Assembly (NCBI RefSeq): GCF_002077945.1
Contig: NZ_LVYD01000002.1
Location: 310,001 to 374,000, forward strand
Reading direction: 5' to 3'
DNA from: Niastella vici
GTDB taxonomy: Bacteria; Bacteroidota; Bacteroidia; Chitinophagales; Chitinophagaceae
DNA length: 64,000 nt
Below the pieces are notes generated by a model, which was not told the origin of the DNA, did not search any database, and was given only the letters and a program-made list of their open reading frames with translations. Shown here in pieces: positions 1 through 9,224 of this stretch (its first letter is position 1; each line of letters opens with the position of its first letter). Made by a program: the position numbers and the translations under genes.

Positions 1-1528
1 TTACCTGGAAGGCCTGGAACAAACCATAGTTCGGTGCTTACAACAGGCAGGCCCAGCCATTGCAGCCAACATCAGGGCAATTTCAGTTGATACAACAGGT
101 TCTACTCCCGTTGCAGTAGACGAAACAGGCACCCCGCTCGCCCTGTTGCCGAAATTCGAAAAAAATCCCAACGCCATGTTTGTGCTGTGGAAAGACCACA
201 CTTCTGTTCCGGAAGCAGCCGAGATCAATACACACGCAGAAAAGTACGACACCAACTACCTGCAATACGTAGGCGGTATTTACTCTTCTGAATGGTTCTG
301 GGCAAAATTGCTGCACGTACTGCGTGAAGACGCGGCTGTGCGCGAAGCCTGCTATTCCTGGGTTGAACATTGCGACTGGATACCCTTTGTTTTAACCGGT
401 GGTAACAAAGCTGCCGAGATGAAACGGGGCGTTTGCTCGGCCGGTCACAAAGCGCTGTGGGCTGCAGAATTCGGCGGCTTACCGCCCGATTCCTTCTTCA
501 CTGAACTCGATCCCCTGTTAAAAGGCTTTACAAAAAAATTATTCACCAATACATATACAGCCGATAAAGCAGCCGGTACACTTGGTGCAGCATGGGCTGC
601 CAAACTGGGCCTTTCAACCGACGTGGTTATCGGTGTGGGCGCTTTTGACGCGCATATGGGCGCCGTGGGCGGACAAATAGAACCCTACCACTTAAGTAAA
701 GTAATGGGTACCTCTACCTGCGACATGCTGGTAGCTCCCCTGAATGAAGTAGATGGTAAACTGGTGAAAGGTATTTGCGGACAGGTTCCCGGCTCGGTGA
801 TCCCAGGTATGATGGGACTGGAGGCCGGTCAAAGTGCATTTGGCGACGCCTATGCCTGGTTCAAAAAAGTATTGACCTGGCCCATGCAACAGGTACTGGC
901 CCAAACTACACTCGTAAATAGCGAAACAGCTAAAGCCCTCATTGAAGAAACAGCAGATAAACTGATCCCCGAACTCAGCAAACAGGCAGCATTGATACAG
1001 ATCGATGAGAACAGCGAACTGGCAGTTGACTGGTTCAATGGCCGCCGCACACCCGATGCCAGCCAGGAACTCAAAGGAGCGTTGACCGGGCTGAACCTCG
1101 GCAGCGATGCACCGCGCATGTTCCGCGCTATTGTAGAAGCTACCTGCTTTGGCGCCAAAGCCATTGTTGACCGCTTCAACAACGAAGGCGTTCCCGTAAA
1201 AGGCCTGATCGGACTGGGTGGCGTTGCCAAAAAATCACCGTTCATTATGCAAATGATGGCCGATGTTATGAATATGCCCATCCGCATTCATAAATCAGAA
1301 CAAACCTGCGCCCTTGGCGCCGCCATGTTTGCCGCCACCGCCGCGGGTATTTATGAAAAAGTGGAAGATGCCATGAATGCCATGGGTCAGGGTTTTGACG
1401 CCACTTACTATCCCGACAAAACAAAAGTAGCGCTGTACCAACAACGCTATAAGAAATACCACAACCTTGGTGGATTTATTGAGAATTCAATCAAGCATAA
1501 AGAAAAAGAAAAAGCATTCTCAAACTAA
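1..1528 (+). CDS. araB: Ribulokinase, 5' end outside the window
   Basis: Phosphorylates L-ribulose to L-ribulose 5-phosphate in cytosolic arabinose catabolism. The reading frame is open from base 2, so the N-terminus (roughly 50 residues compared with family members of about 555) lies outside the window; about 508 residues are visible. The FGGY-kinase signature DTTGSTP lies near visible residue 31, and the C-terminal nucleotide-binding part includes GLGGVAKKSPF and CALGAAMFAA. Following araD and araA leave little doubt that this is ribulokinase rather than xylulokinase. It is the first visible gene of an araB-araD-araA block; a hairpin repeat follows its stop. Confidence 0.95.
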   Translation, partial: YLEGLEQTIVRCLQQAGPAIAANIRAISVDTTGSTPVAVDETGTPLALLPKFEKNPNAMFVLWKDHTSVPEAAEINTHAEKYDTNYLQYVGGIYSSEWFWAKLLHVLREDAAVREACYSWVEHCDWIPFVLTGGNKAAEMKRGVCSAGHKALWAAEFGGLPPDSFFTELDPLLKGFTKKLFTNTYTADKAAGTLGAAWAAKLGLSTDVVIGVGAFDAHMGAVGGQIEPYHLSKVMGTSTCDMLVAPLNEVDGKLVKGICGQVPGSVIPGMMGLEAGQSAFGDAYAWFKKVLTWPMQQVLAQTTLVNSETAKALIEETADKLIPELSKQAALIQIDENSELAVDWFNGRRTPDASQELKGALTGLNLGSDAPRMFRAIVEATCFGAKAIVDRFNNEGVPVKGLIGLGGVAKKSPFIMQMMADVMNMPIRIHKSEQTCALGAAMFAATAAGIYEKVEDAMNAMGQGFDATYYPDKTKVALYQQRYKKYHNLGGFIENSIKHKEKEKAFSN

Positions 1529-1533
1529 TAGAC

Positions 1534-1591
1534 AGTTACCAGTTACCTGGTTACCAATTCCCGGGAACTGGTAACCGGCAACTGGCAAACT
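1534..1591. repeat. Imperfect hairpin repeat, GTTACC type, araB-araD junction
   Basis: The left arm 1534-1555 and right arm 1570-1591 pair over about 20 bases with small bulges. Both are made of the repeated words AGTTACC and CCAGTT. The same words build the element at 44984-45112. It fills nearly the whole araB-araD spacer and has no T-run, so it looks more like an mRNA-processing or stabilising hairpin than a simple terminator. That role is inferred. Confidence 0.6.
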
Positions 1592-1601
1592 AATTACTAT
1601 C

Positions 1602-2300
1602 ATGAGCAAGTATCAAGATATTCAACAGGCATGTTACAAAGCCAACATGCAACTTCCTGAATTGAACCTGGTTTTATTCACTTTTGGTAATGTAAGTGTA
1701 GCCGACAGAAGTAAGGGCGTTTTTGCTATTAAACCCAGCGGCGTTCCCTACAAGGACCTCACACCTGAAAAAATGGTGATCGTTGATTTCGATGGCACAA
1801 TCATCAGCGGCGACCTGCGCCCTTCGAGCGATACCAAAACACACGCTGTATTATATAAGGAATGGGAAAAAATAGGGGCTATTGTACATACGCACAGCAC
1901 CTATGCCACCGCCTGGGCACAAGCGCAGCGCGATATTCCCATCTTCGGCACCACCCACGCCGATCATAATACCGTAGATATTCCCTGCGCGCCGCCAATG
2001 AGTGACGAAATGATCAGGGGGAATTATGAATACGAGACCGGTTACCAGATCATCAATTGCTTTAATGAAAGGAAACTCTCGTACGAAGAGGTGGAAATGA
2101 TACTGGTAGGTAACCATGCCCCCTTTGCCTGGGGAAAGAATGGCGACAAAGCAGTATATAACGCAGCAGTGCTCGAAGAAGTGGCCCGGATGGCTTACCT
2201 CACCGAACAGATCAATGCGAAAGCACCCAGACTGCAGGAATCACTGATCAACAAGCACTGGCAGCGCAAGCATGGTAAGGATGCCTACTACGGACAGTAG
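1602..2300 (+). CDS. araD: L-ribulose-5-phosphate 4-epimerase
   Basis: Converts L-ribulose 5-phosphate to D-xylulose 5-phosphate, the last step linking arabinose to the pentose phosphate pathway. The product has 232 residues, against about 231 for the E. coli enzyme. It is a class II aldolase fold protein with metal-binding histidines in HTHSTYATAWA (about residues 95-97) and a further histidine in VGNHAPFAWGK near 171. GNVSVADR and KPSGVPY are typical AraD blocks. The start is the ATG after the araB hairpin spacer. araA follows after 179 bases. Confidence 0.96.
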   Translation: MSKYQDIQQACYKANMQLPELNLVLFTFGNVSVADRSKGVFAIKPSGVPYKDLTPEKMVIVDFDGTIISGDLRPSSDTKTHAVLYKEWEKIGAIVHTHSTYATAWAQAQRDIPIFGTTHADHNTVDIPCAPPMSDEMIRGNYEYETGYQIINCFNERKLSYEEVEMILVGNHAPFAWGKNGDKAVYNAAVLEEVARMAYLTEQINAKAPRLQESLINKHWQRKHGKDAYYGQ

Positions 2301-2479
2301 ATAGTCGAGAATTGCCGATTGCCGGCTGATCGTTTTTTCCGCCGCGGCGGACCTTTCACGAAAACTGATATACAAAGCAAAAACAACCATTTAAATAAAA
2401 GTCCCCGTCACAGGTGATCTCAACACGCTCTATAAAACACTCTTGATTGCCATTGACGATTGACGTAAATAATCCCTTT

Positions 2480-3979
2480 ATGGAAGATTTGAAAAAACTC
2501 GAAGTCTGGTTTGTAACAGGAAGTCAGCACCTGTATGGCGAAGAAACCCTGAAACAGGTGGCCGATCATTCAACACAGATCGCACGATCGCTTGATAAAG
2601 ATCCTGCCATTCCTGTACGGGTAGTTTTTAAACCAGTAGTAAAAACACCGGAAGAAATTTATCATACCTGCGTTGAAGCCAATACAACCCCTACCTGTAT
2701 TGGTATCATCGCCTGGATGCACACCTTCTCCCCTGCCAAAATGTGGATCGGCGGGTTGAAAATATTGCAAAAACCTTTGTTACACCTGCATACCCAGTTC
2801 AACCGCGATATTCCCTGGAGCAGCATCGATATGGACTTCATGAACCTGAACCAAAGCGCCCATGGCGACCGCGAATTTGGTTTCATGGTAAGCCGGATGC
2901 GCTTGAACAGAAAAGTAGTGGTTGGCCACTGGCAGGAAGCTACCGTGGTAAAAAGCGTTGAGGTTTGGATGCGCGCAGCTGCCGGCTGGAACGACTGGCA
3001 AAACGCCCGCTTCTGCCGTTTTGGTGATAACATGCGGCAGGTAGCGGTTACAGAAGGCGATAAAGTGGAAGCTGAACTGAAATTTGGTTATTCTGTAAAT
3101 GGTTATGGCATCGGCGACCTGGTAAAAATCATCAATGATGTACCCGACAGCGCCATTACCCAAACCGTAGCTGAATACGAAGAAGTATATACCGTACAGG
3201 CTCCGCTGCGTAAAGGTGGCGCCCGCCATGCTGAGTTGCGTGAAGCAGCTAAGATCGAGAACGGGATGCGCAACTTTTTGAAAGCTGGTAATTTCAAAGG
3301 TTTCACCGACACGTTTGAAGACCTGCACGGTATGGTGCAATTACCCGGTATCGCTTCGCAACGCCTGATGGCGGAAGGATACGGTTTTGGCGGTGAAGGC
3401 GACTGGAAAACAGCAGCCCTGGTGCGCGCCATGAAAGTAATGGCCACCGGTTTAAAAGGCGGTAACTCTTTCATGGAAGACTATACTTATCATTTTGACC
3501 CCAACAACCAGCTGGTACTGGGTTCACATATGCTCGAGATCTGCCCGTCAATCGCCAACGACAAACCCAGCGTGGAGATCCATGCTTTGGGAATAGGCGG
3601 AAAATCGGACCCCGTTCGCCTGGTATTCAACTCGGCTTCGGGCCCCGCATTGAACGCTTCTATCGTTGATATGGGTAACCGTTTCAGGTTGATCGTAAAT
3701 GAAGTGGTAGCGGTTGATCCTATCGAGAGCCTGCCGAAATTACCGGTAGCCCGTGTGCTGTGGAAACCCTACCCTGATATGAAAACAGGTTGCGCAGCCT
3801 GGATCCTGGCTGGCGGCGCCCACCATACAGGTTATAGCCAGAACCTGACAGCCGAACATATGGAAGATTTTGCTGAAATGGCCAACGTAGAGTACGTATT
3901 GATCGGCAAAAACAGCAATCTGTACGATCTTAAGAATCAATTAAGATGGAATGATCTGTATTATCGCCATTCTATTTAA
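2480..3979 (+). CDS. araA: L-arabinose isomerase
   Basis: Isomerises L-arabinose to L-ribulose in the cytosol using a divalent metal. From the ATG at 2480 the protein has 499 residues, the usual family length, and begins [20 protein letters not shown], close to known AraA N-termini. An in-frame TTG at 2447 would add 11 residues with no family support. Conserved blocks include [17 protein letters not shown] and [11 protein letters not shown], which hold metal ligands. A short palindrome TCCGCCGCGGCGGA lies upstream at about 2338. A 16-bp perfect inverted repeat follows the gene. Confidence 0.96.
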   Translation: MEDLKKLEVWFVTGSQHLYGEETLKQVADHSTQIARSLDKDPAIPVRVVFKPVVKTPEEIYHTCVEANTTPTCIGIIAWMHTFSPAKMWIGGLKILQKPLLHLHTQFNRDIPWSSIDMDFMNLNQSAHGDREFGFMVSRMRLNRKVVVGHWQEATVVKSVEVWMRAAAGWNDWQNARFCRFGDNMRQVAVTEGDKVEAELKFGYSVNGYGIGDLVKIINDVPDSAITQTVAEYEEVYTVQAPLRKGGARHAELREAAKIENGMRNFLKAGNFKGFTDTFEDLHGMVQLPGIASQRLMAEGYGFGGEGDWKTAALVRAMKVMATGLKGGNSFMEDYTYHFDPNNQLVLGSHMLEICPSIANDKPSVEIHALGIGGKSDPVRLVFNSASGPALNASIVDMGNRFRLIVNEVVAVDPIESLPKLPVARVLWKPYPDMKTGCAAWILAGGAHHTGYSQNLTAEHMEDFAEMANVEYVLIGKNSNLYDLKNQLRWNDLYYRHSI

Positions 3980-4006
3980 AAAATATTCATCATATTGCAG
4001 CCTCAA

Positions 4007-4043
4007 TTGCGAAAACTTCACCAAAATGGTGAAGTTTTCGCAA
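4007..4043. terminator. Perfect 16-bp stem-loop between araA and the symporter
   Basis: Bases 4007-4022 are the exact reverse complement of 4028-4043, around a 5-base loop AAAAT. The stem core is GCGAAAACTTCACC. No T-run follows on either strand, so it may be an attenuating or processing hairpin, or an operator, rather than a classical intrinsic terminator. It separates the enzyme genes from the transporter gene, which also has an AACTTTTG promoter-like box at 4091-4098. Confidence 0.5.
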
Positions 4044-4107
4044 ATACCAGCTAAAAAAGCCGTCTAAACAACCAACATTCATATTTTTAAAACTTTTGCA
4101 GCCCACT

Positions 4108-5856
4108 ATGAACACGCTTTCTTCCATTGACTATGTGATTTTTGTTCTTTATTTCATAATGGTGGCCAGTTACGGCTATTATGTTTACAGAAAAAGAAAG
4201 ACCCAGGAACATGATTCCAAGGCATTCTTCCTGGCCGAAGGTTCGTTGACATGGTGGGCTATTGGCGCATCGCTGATCGCTTCCAACATTTCTGCCGAAC
4301 AGTTCATTGGGATGAGTGGAGAGGGGTTCTTTGTAGGAACTGCCGTAGCAGCTTACGAATGGATCGCTGCCATTGCCCTCATCATCATTGCCATCTGGTT
4401 TATGCCGGTGTATTTGAAGAACCACATTTACACCATGCCACAGTTCCTGAAAACACGTTACAACGATACTGTGGCATTGATCATGGCCATTTTCTGGTTA
4501 TTCCTCTACATTCTCGTTAACCTTACTTCCATCCTTTACCTCGGCGCTACCGCCATCACCGGTTTGGTGGGCGATGCGACGGCAGGTACCCCGGAATTCC
4601 AAAATATTTTACACCTTATTATGATCGGACTGGCGGTTTTTGCGCTGGTGATCACCCTGGGGGGTATGAAAGTGATCGGGTATACCGACGTAATTCAGGT
4701 TGCCGTACTGATCATTGGAGGTTTGGCCACTACTTACCTCGCATTAACCGTGGTAGCTGAAAACTTCGGCCTGGGCAAAAGCGCCCTCGCTGGTTTCAAA
4801 GCGCTGATGAATGATTCGCCGGAGCATTTCAAAATGATATTGCCCAAACCGGCCTCCACCACATCGACCATAAATGATGCGCATAACCTCGATATTCAAA
4901 AGTATGTGGTGTTACCTGGTATCGCCATGTATTTCGCCGGCCAGTGGATCGTGAACCTCAACTACTGGGGTTGCAACCAGTACATCACGCAACGTGCATT
5001 GGGCGCCGATCTGAAAACAGCCCGTACAGGTCTCATTTTCGCCGGTATGCTGAAATTAATGATGCCGGTGATCGTAATGCTGCCTGGTATCGCCGCTTAT
5101 GTATTGCACAAACACAATGCCCTGCCTAATTTCAATGGCGTAAAAGACGGCGCTTATTCTGCGGTACTTGGCTTTTTGCCAACCGGTTTGAAAGGCCTGT
5201 CAATCGCTGCGTTAACAGCCGCCATCGTTGCCTCCCTGGCTGGTAAACTGAACAGTATCTCTACCATCTTCACACTGGATATTTATAAAAAGTATTTCGG
5301 TAAAGAAGCTGATGAAAAGAAACTGGTGATCTTTGGCCGCTATACAGTATTAGCCGCCATCATTCTGGCCATCCTCTTTACCTGGAACGACCTGCTGGGT
5401 ATTGGCGGTGAAGGTGGTTTTACCTTCATTCAGAAATATACCGGTTTCATTAGCCCGGGTGTATTTGCGATGTTCCTGCTGGGTATGTTCTGGAAACGTA
5501 CAACCGGTACCGCTGCCATTGTAGGTGTGGTGCTGGGTTTTGTACTCGCCATCTTCTTCAACAACTATGCGGTAGGCCTTTTCGGTAAAGACACGCTGAT
5601 GTATACAGCCTACACGTATCAGAAAATGGAGAAAGGCCAGTTACTGACCATTACTGAAATTCCCTTCCTTATTAACATGGGTTGGTCGTTCGTAATTACA
5701 GTAGCTGCCATGGTTGGTATCAGCCTTGCCGGTCCCAAAGTAAATCCGAAAGCATTCATACACGATAAAAGCATGTTGAAACTTGAACCACGCACCATTG
5801 CATTGATCGTAATTACATTAATGTTACTGACTGCCCTGTACGTTAAGTTCTGGTAG
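4108..5856 (+). CDS. Sodium/solute symporter (SSS/SGLT family), probable arabinose importer
   Basis: Inner-membrane importer that couples sugar entry to sodium. About 582 residues with roughly 14 hydrophobic segments. The N-terminal LAEGSLTWWAIGASLIASNISAEQ region and FAGQWIVNLNYWGCNQYITQR are characteristic of SGLT-like sugar members. Start is the ATG at 4108; an upstream in-frame TTG at 4096 is unlikely. Position directly after araBDA suggests arabinose as substrate, as in other Bacteroidota ara loci; this is inference from context. A bidirectional terminator follows. Confidence 0.9.
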   Translation: MNTLSSIDYVIFVLYFIMVASYGYYVYRKRKTQEHDSKAFFLAEGSLTWWAIGASLIASNISAEQFIGMSGEGFFVGTAVAAYEWIAAIALIIIAIWFMPVYLKNHIYTMPQFLKTRYNDTVALIMAIFWLFLYILVNLTSILYLGATAITGLVGDATAGTPEFQNILHLIMIGLAVFALVITLGGMKVIGYTDVIQVAVLIIGGLATTYLALTVVAENFGLGKSALAGFKALMNDSPEHFKMILPKPASTTSTINDAHNLDIQKYVVLPGIAMYFAGQWIVNLNYWGCNQYITQRALGADLKTARTGLIFAGMLKLMMPVIVMLPGIAAYVLHKHNALPNFNGVKDGAYSAVLGFLPTGLKGLSIAALTAAIVASLAGKLNSISTIFTLDIYKKYFGKEADEKKLVIFGRYTVLAAIILAILFTWNDLLGIGGEGGFTFIQKYTGFISPGVFAMFLLGMFWKRTTGTAAIVGVVLGFVLAIFFNNYAVGLFGKDTLMYTAYTYQKMEKGQLLTITEIPFLINMGWSFVITVAAMVGISLAGPKVNPKAFIHDKSMLKLEPRTIALIVITLMLLTALYVKFW

Positions 5857-5880
5857 TTTCACTACGGTAATGATAAAATA

Positions 5881-5922
5881 AAAGAGCGTCCCGGTTTAAC
5901 CAGGGCGCTCTTCTTGTTTTAA
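5881..5922. terminator. Bidirectional intrinsic terminator
   Basis: Stem AAGAGCGTCCCGG pairs with CCAGGGCGCTCTT (13 bp, two G-T pairs) around TTTAA. It is followed by TCTTGTTTT on the plus strand and preceded by an A-rich stretch, between two convergent genes. Confidence 0.8.
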
Positions 5923-5932
5923 CGGTTTACTA

Positions 5933-6430
5933 TTAATTCCGGGAGTTCACCAGGGAGGTATCAATATGTTCGTAATAAGGTTTTACGATTTGAGGAGCGC
6001 CCAACTTTGGAAGCGGCTCTTCTACCAACTGCCCCGACAATACCACCCCTACCCCGGTAACAAAAACAGCCGCCAGCGTTAATGCAATGTGCATCTTCAG
6101 CGATAACGACTGAAATGGTTCCCCGCAATTACAGATACTGTGAAAACGGGTCTCGAGCATGCAGACTAAATAAAGCGTGTACAAACCAAGCAAAAAAAGC
6201 GAAGCAAATAACCCTTTCAGGCGGGTAAAAGGCAACAACAATAATACGGCTAATATCAATTCTGTAACCGGTATAAACCAGGCATGAGAAGACAGTACAG
6301 ACAGGTCAACAGGAAAGCTTTGCAGCTGCAAACTGAATTTCGGATAATGTTCCAGTTTGTCAACAGCAGCTATTGCAAACAACACCGCAAGGGCTATTGC
6401 AATCAGTTTTACGAGGGCTTTAGTGTTCAT
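5933..6430 (-). CDS. MauE/DoxX-like four-helix membrane protein
   Basis: 165-residue membrane protein with about four transmembrane segments (roughly residues 7-23, 50-67, 72-92, 110-132). A Cys-containing motif CNCGEPF lies after the third helix, as in MauE-type DoxX relatives implicated in thiol/redox handling in the envelope. The substrate cannot be read from the sequence. It is transcribed alone, convergent with the arabinose symporter, and has no functional link to the sugar genes that can be seen. The start ATG at 6430 follows an A/T-rich leader. Confidence 0.7.
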   Translation of the reverse strand: MNTKALVKLIAIALAVLFAIAAVDKLEHYPKFSLQLQSFPVDLSVLSSHAWFIPVTELILAVLLLLPFTRLKGLFASLFLLGLYTLYLVCMLETRFHSICNCGEPFQSLSLKMHIALTLAAVFVTGVGVVLSGQLVEEPLPKLGAPQIVKPYYEHIDTSLVNSRN

Positions 6431-6685
6431 AGGGCCTGGATAAGGTGTTAAGTCAGGGTAAAAATAGAATTACAGTATGTATGTAAACGTTAGGATGTAA
6501 AAATATTGTAATAAAAATTTAAAAATCTTGCAGCCAGCCTTATTTATTTTCAGATTGTTGATCCGGATCAACTCAAATGCAAAATCACGGCTATCCAAAA
6601 CCGCATATATCGTTTTGTTTTAATACAAAAATAAAACCGGGCTACACCTCCTTTCGCGAACCTGTTCACTATACTGCAAAAACAA

Positions 6686-6747
6686 GACCTGTCTGGTACA
6701 CAGCCACTCGCAGCCTTTGCTAAATGTTGTTGTGCACCCGACAGGTC
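6686..6747 (-). terminator. Probable terminator of the pectin-degradation operon; rest of the 6431-6768 gap
   Basis: Within the 338-base gap 6431-6768, perfect 8-base arms GACCTGTC (6686-6693) and GACAGGTC (6740-6747) enclose about 46 bases. Read on the minus strand the second arm is followed by TTGTTTTTG, so it could end the operon after the GH31 gene. The remaining gap is A/T-rich and holds only the leader of the MauE-like gene. Confidence 0.45.
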
Positions 6748-6768
6748 GTTCCTGGCCCTGACTGAAAA

Positions 6769-9210
6769 TTAGTCTACCGTTATTGTTATATCGTTTTGAT
6801 TATCACCAACCGTCCTGATATACACCACCTGCTTTACCGCATCGTAATACCAGCCGGTTTTACTATCCAACGCATTGCCGGTGTCCACCTTTTGTACCGG
6901 TTTGTTGTTTTCGGTAACATGGGCAGGCGCCCGGTCAGTATGTAATTTTACCAACCAGCCATGTGCGGGGGAAGTAAATTTACCAACGGGTTTATTCATG
7001 ACAATTATATACCCGTTATTGTTGGGTTTGCCCGAAATTTTTGTAGTGGCATATTCGCCCTGCTGGTAACCGAGGTTTTTACCATCATCTTCATACAGCT
7101 CAAATTCGGTTGTAGCGCCGGGATATACATCCAGCGTCATTTCCTTCACCAGCTTCTCCCCTACATAGTTCATAACCGGTTGCGAGGGAATAATACTTCC
7201 GGCTTTTACAAACAATGGTAAGGAATCCAGCGGGGTTACTACATTCCAGTAACGGCCACCGGCAATCGGTTTTCCCGTCCAAAAGTTATACCAGTCGCCT
7301 TTTGGCAAATAAAGCGTCCTTGTTTGGGCGCCCTTGGTGGTAACCGGGCAAACCAGCAGGTTGCCGCCCAGCATATACTGGTCGGTGATATTATATACAT
7401 TTTCGTCGTGCTGGTTATTCAGCACCAGGGCACGCATCAACGGCATACCCGTTTGGTAATTTTCATAAGCGCTGCTGTACAGGTAGGGCATTAAAGAATA
7501 TCGCAGCGAATCGTACTTTTTAAAATTACGCAAGGCATCGGGTCCATAGTTCCAGGGCTCTTTATAACCGGGATGGTCCATACCAAACACCATGGCCACC
7601 GGGCTCAACATGCCAAACTGCACCCACCGGATGTATAATTCAGGATCGGCCTCATGTTCAAACCCACCCATACAATGCGACCAGTACCCCACACCTGATA
7701 GACCGATATTTAAACCGGCCGTGATCACCGGCTGAAAATACTGCCACTCACTGGGCCAGTCACCCGCAAATATGAACGGATAGCGCTGAATGCCGGCATA
7801 GCCTTCGCGCGTATGGTTCAACCCACGGATACCATTGTATTGCTGAAACTTTTCAAAAGGCGCTTTTGCATACGCAACGGGAAATACATTGTGCAGCGCA
7901 GGGATCTCTTTACCCTGCGGGCCAACCTTATCGCTTTCGTTGGCCAGGGCGCCAAAAGCGCTGCCTTCATCGGTCTTCAGGAATCTGGCGCCCACAGAGG
8001 CCACCCGCATAACCCCATGCTGCCACCACCAGTTCACGGCGTTGGAGTCGAAGAAGTTCACGAATTCGCCGGCATAATTGCCTTCGGGGTAGGTGTATTT
8101 CAATTTTTGCGCAGTATCTAATAACAGCAGCCGGTTGCCATTGTCGAAACGGGGGCGCAAATGCAAACCCACCATACCGAAATGCATGGCATACAAACTA
8201 TCGAACATGGCGGCAGGATCTTTGAAGGTTTCGCGCCATTCAAAGGAGGTAGCGCCTTTGCCACCCGTTTTTCCAAAGATGCGCCAGGTACTATCGAGCC
8301 ACAACAGATCGGCGGGAATACCCATTTCGCGCAGCTTGCGGGCCAGCTCAATCACGTATTTATCGGAAGTATTTTGTTCATAACCCCAGGTGCCACCCGA
8401 ATAGGTACCCACATGCAGCCCCAATGCAAATTTTGGCAACAGCGGCGAGCGGCCGGTTAGCGAAGTGTATTGCATCAACAAACCGGGAAATGTGGGCCCG
8501 TACATGAAGTAATAATCCAGCTCGCCACCCTCGGCGCTAAAGCGGTAAGCAGTGGCGTCTTTTTCGCCCATATCCCAGGTAGTGGGAAATGCATTATGAA
8601 AGAAGATGCCATACCCTTTGGTGCTCATAAAGAACGGGATGGGGCAGTAACTTGCTTCCAGTACATTATAGGCGCCAACCGCATGCGGCAGGCCTTTACC
8701 CCGGCCAACATTCAGCGTTACTTTCTTTTGGCGGCGGTCGAGGAAATCCATGCGCTCGCCAAAACCAAAGAAATGTTCATCGGCGGCCAGCTTTTTTACG
8801 CACCCGACAGTGTCTGCATTTTTATACAGGCTGTTATCAGCGCTTAACAATTCTCCTTTTGCATTGTACACTTCAATGCGGAAAGGCGCCTGCTGCACCT
8901 TTACGCTTAATTGCGAAGTGGTCAATGAAAAATAACCGGCGGTCTTTTGCGTGGTAACGGCTACCGGCTGAAAATTATATTGCTTCACCATCCAGGGTTC
9001 GTTGGCTTCGAAACCGCCCGACCAGCTTGTTCGTACCCTGAACATCGAAGGCGTGCAAAACTCAATGATCGTTTTGCAATTGGTATTGGTGAAGAAGAAG
9101 CGGTTCCCCTCCTGTTTAAAGCCCGACTGATAATTGCCCGCATTTTGTTGTGCTGAAACTATCAATGTAAGCATTATCCCGGTCAACAACAGCAACGGTC
9201 TCCTGATCAT
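6769..9210 (-). CDS. GH31 glycoside hydrolase (alpha-glucosidase/xylosidase type), secreted
   Basis: Retaining alpha-glycosidase, probably periplasmic, acting on side chains. The 813-residue product begins with a signal peptide ending near VSAQ. An N-terminal beta-sandwich precedes a (beta/alpha)8 barrel; the nucleophile Asp lies in FLKTDEG (about residue 414) and the acid/base Asp in FAGDWPSEW (about 484), both GH31 hallmarks. C-terminal beta domains follow. ATG at 9210 is preferred over the GTG at 9219. Last gene of the GH28-PL11-CE12-GH2-GH105-GH31 operon; 14 bases separate it from GH105. Exact sugar specificity is unknown. Confidence 0.88.
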   Translation of the reverse strand: MIRRPLLLLTGIMLTLIVSAQQNAGNYQSGFKQEGNRFFFTNTNCKTIIEFCTPSMFRVRTSWSGGFEANEPWMVKQYNFQPVAVTTQKTAGYFSLTTSQLSVKVQQAPFRIEVYNAKGELLSADNSLYKNADTVGCVKKLAADEHFFGFGERMDFLDRRQKKVTLNVGRGKGLPHAVGAYNVLEASYCPIPFFMSTKGYGIFFHNAFPTTWDMGEKDATAYRFSAEGGELDYYFMYGPTFPGLLMQYTSLTGRSPLLPKFALGLHVGTYSGGTWGYEQNTSDKYVIELARKLREMGIPADLLWLDSTWRIFGKTGGKGATSFEWRETFKDPAAMFDSLYAMHFGMVGLHLRPRFDNGNRLLLLDTAQKLKYTYPEGNYAGEFVNFFDSNAVNWWWQHGVMRVASVGARFLKTDEGSAFGALANESDKVGPQGKEIPALHNVFPVAYAKAPFEKFQQYNGIRGLNHTREGYAGIQRYPFIFAGDWPSEWQYFQPVITAGLNIGLSGVGYWSHCMGGFEHEADPELYIRWVQFGMLSPVAMVFGMDHPGYKEPWNYGPDALRNFKKYDSLRYSLMPYLYSSAYENYQTGMPLMRALVLNNQHDENVYNITDQYMLGGNLLVCPVTTKGAQTRTLYLPKGDWYNFWTGKPIAGGRYWNVVTPLDSLPLFVKAGSIIPSQPVMNYVGEKLVKEMTLDVYPGATTEFELYEDDGKNLGYQQGEYATTKISGKPNNNGYIIVMNKPVGKFTSPAHGWLVKLHTDRAPAHVTENNKPVQKVDTGNALDSKTGWYYDAVKQVVYIRTVGDNQNDITITVD

Positions 9211-9224
9211 GCTAGTCACAATTA

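Noticed and set aside
2338-2351. Palindrome TCCGCCGCGGCGGA upstream of araA considered as an AraR operator
   Set aside because: No second copy was found near the symporter or before araD, so nothing supports a regulatory role beyond the symmetry.
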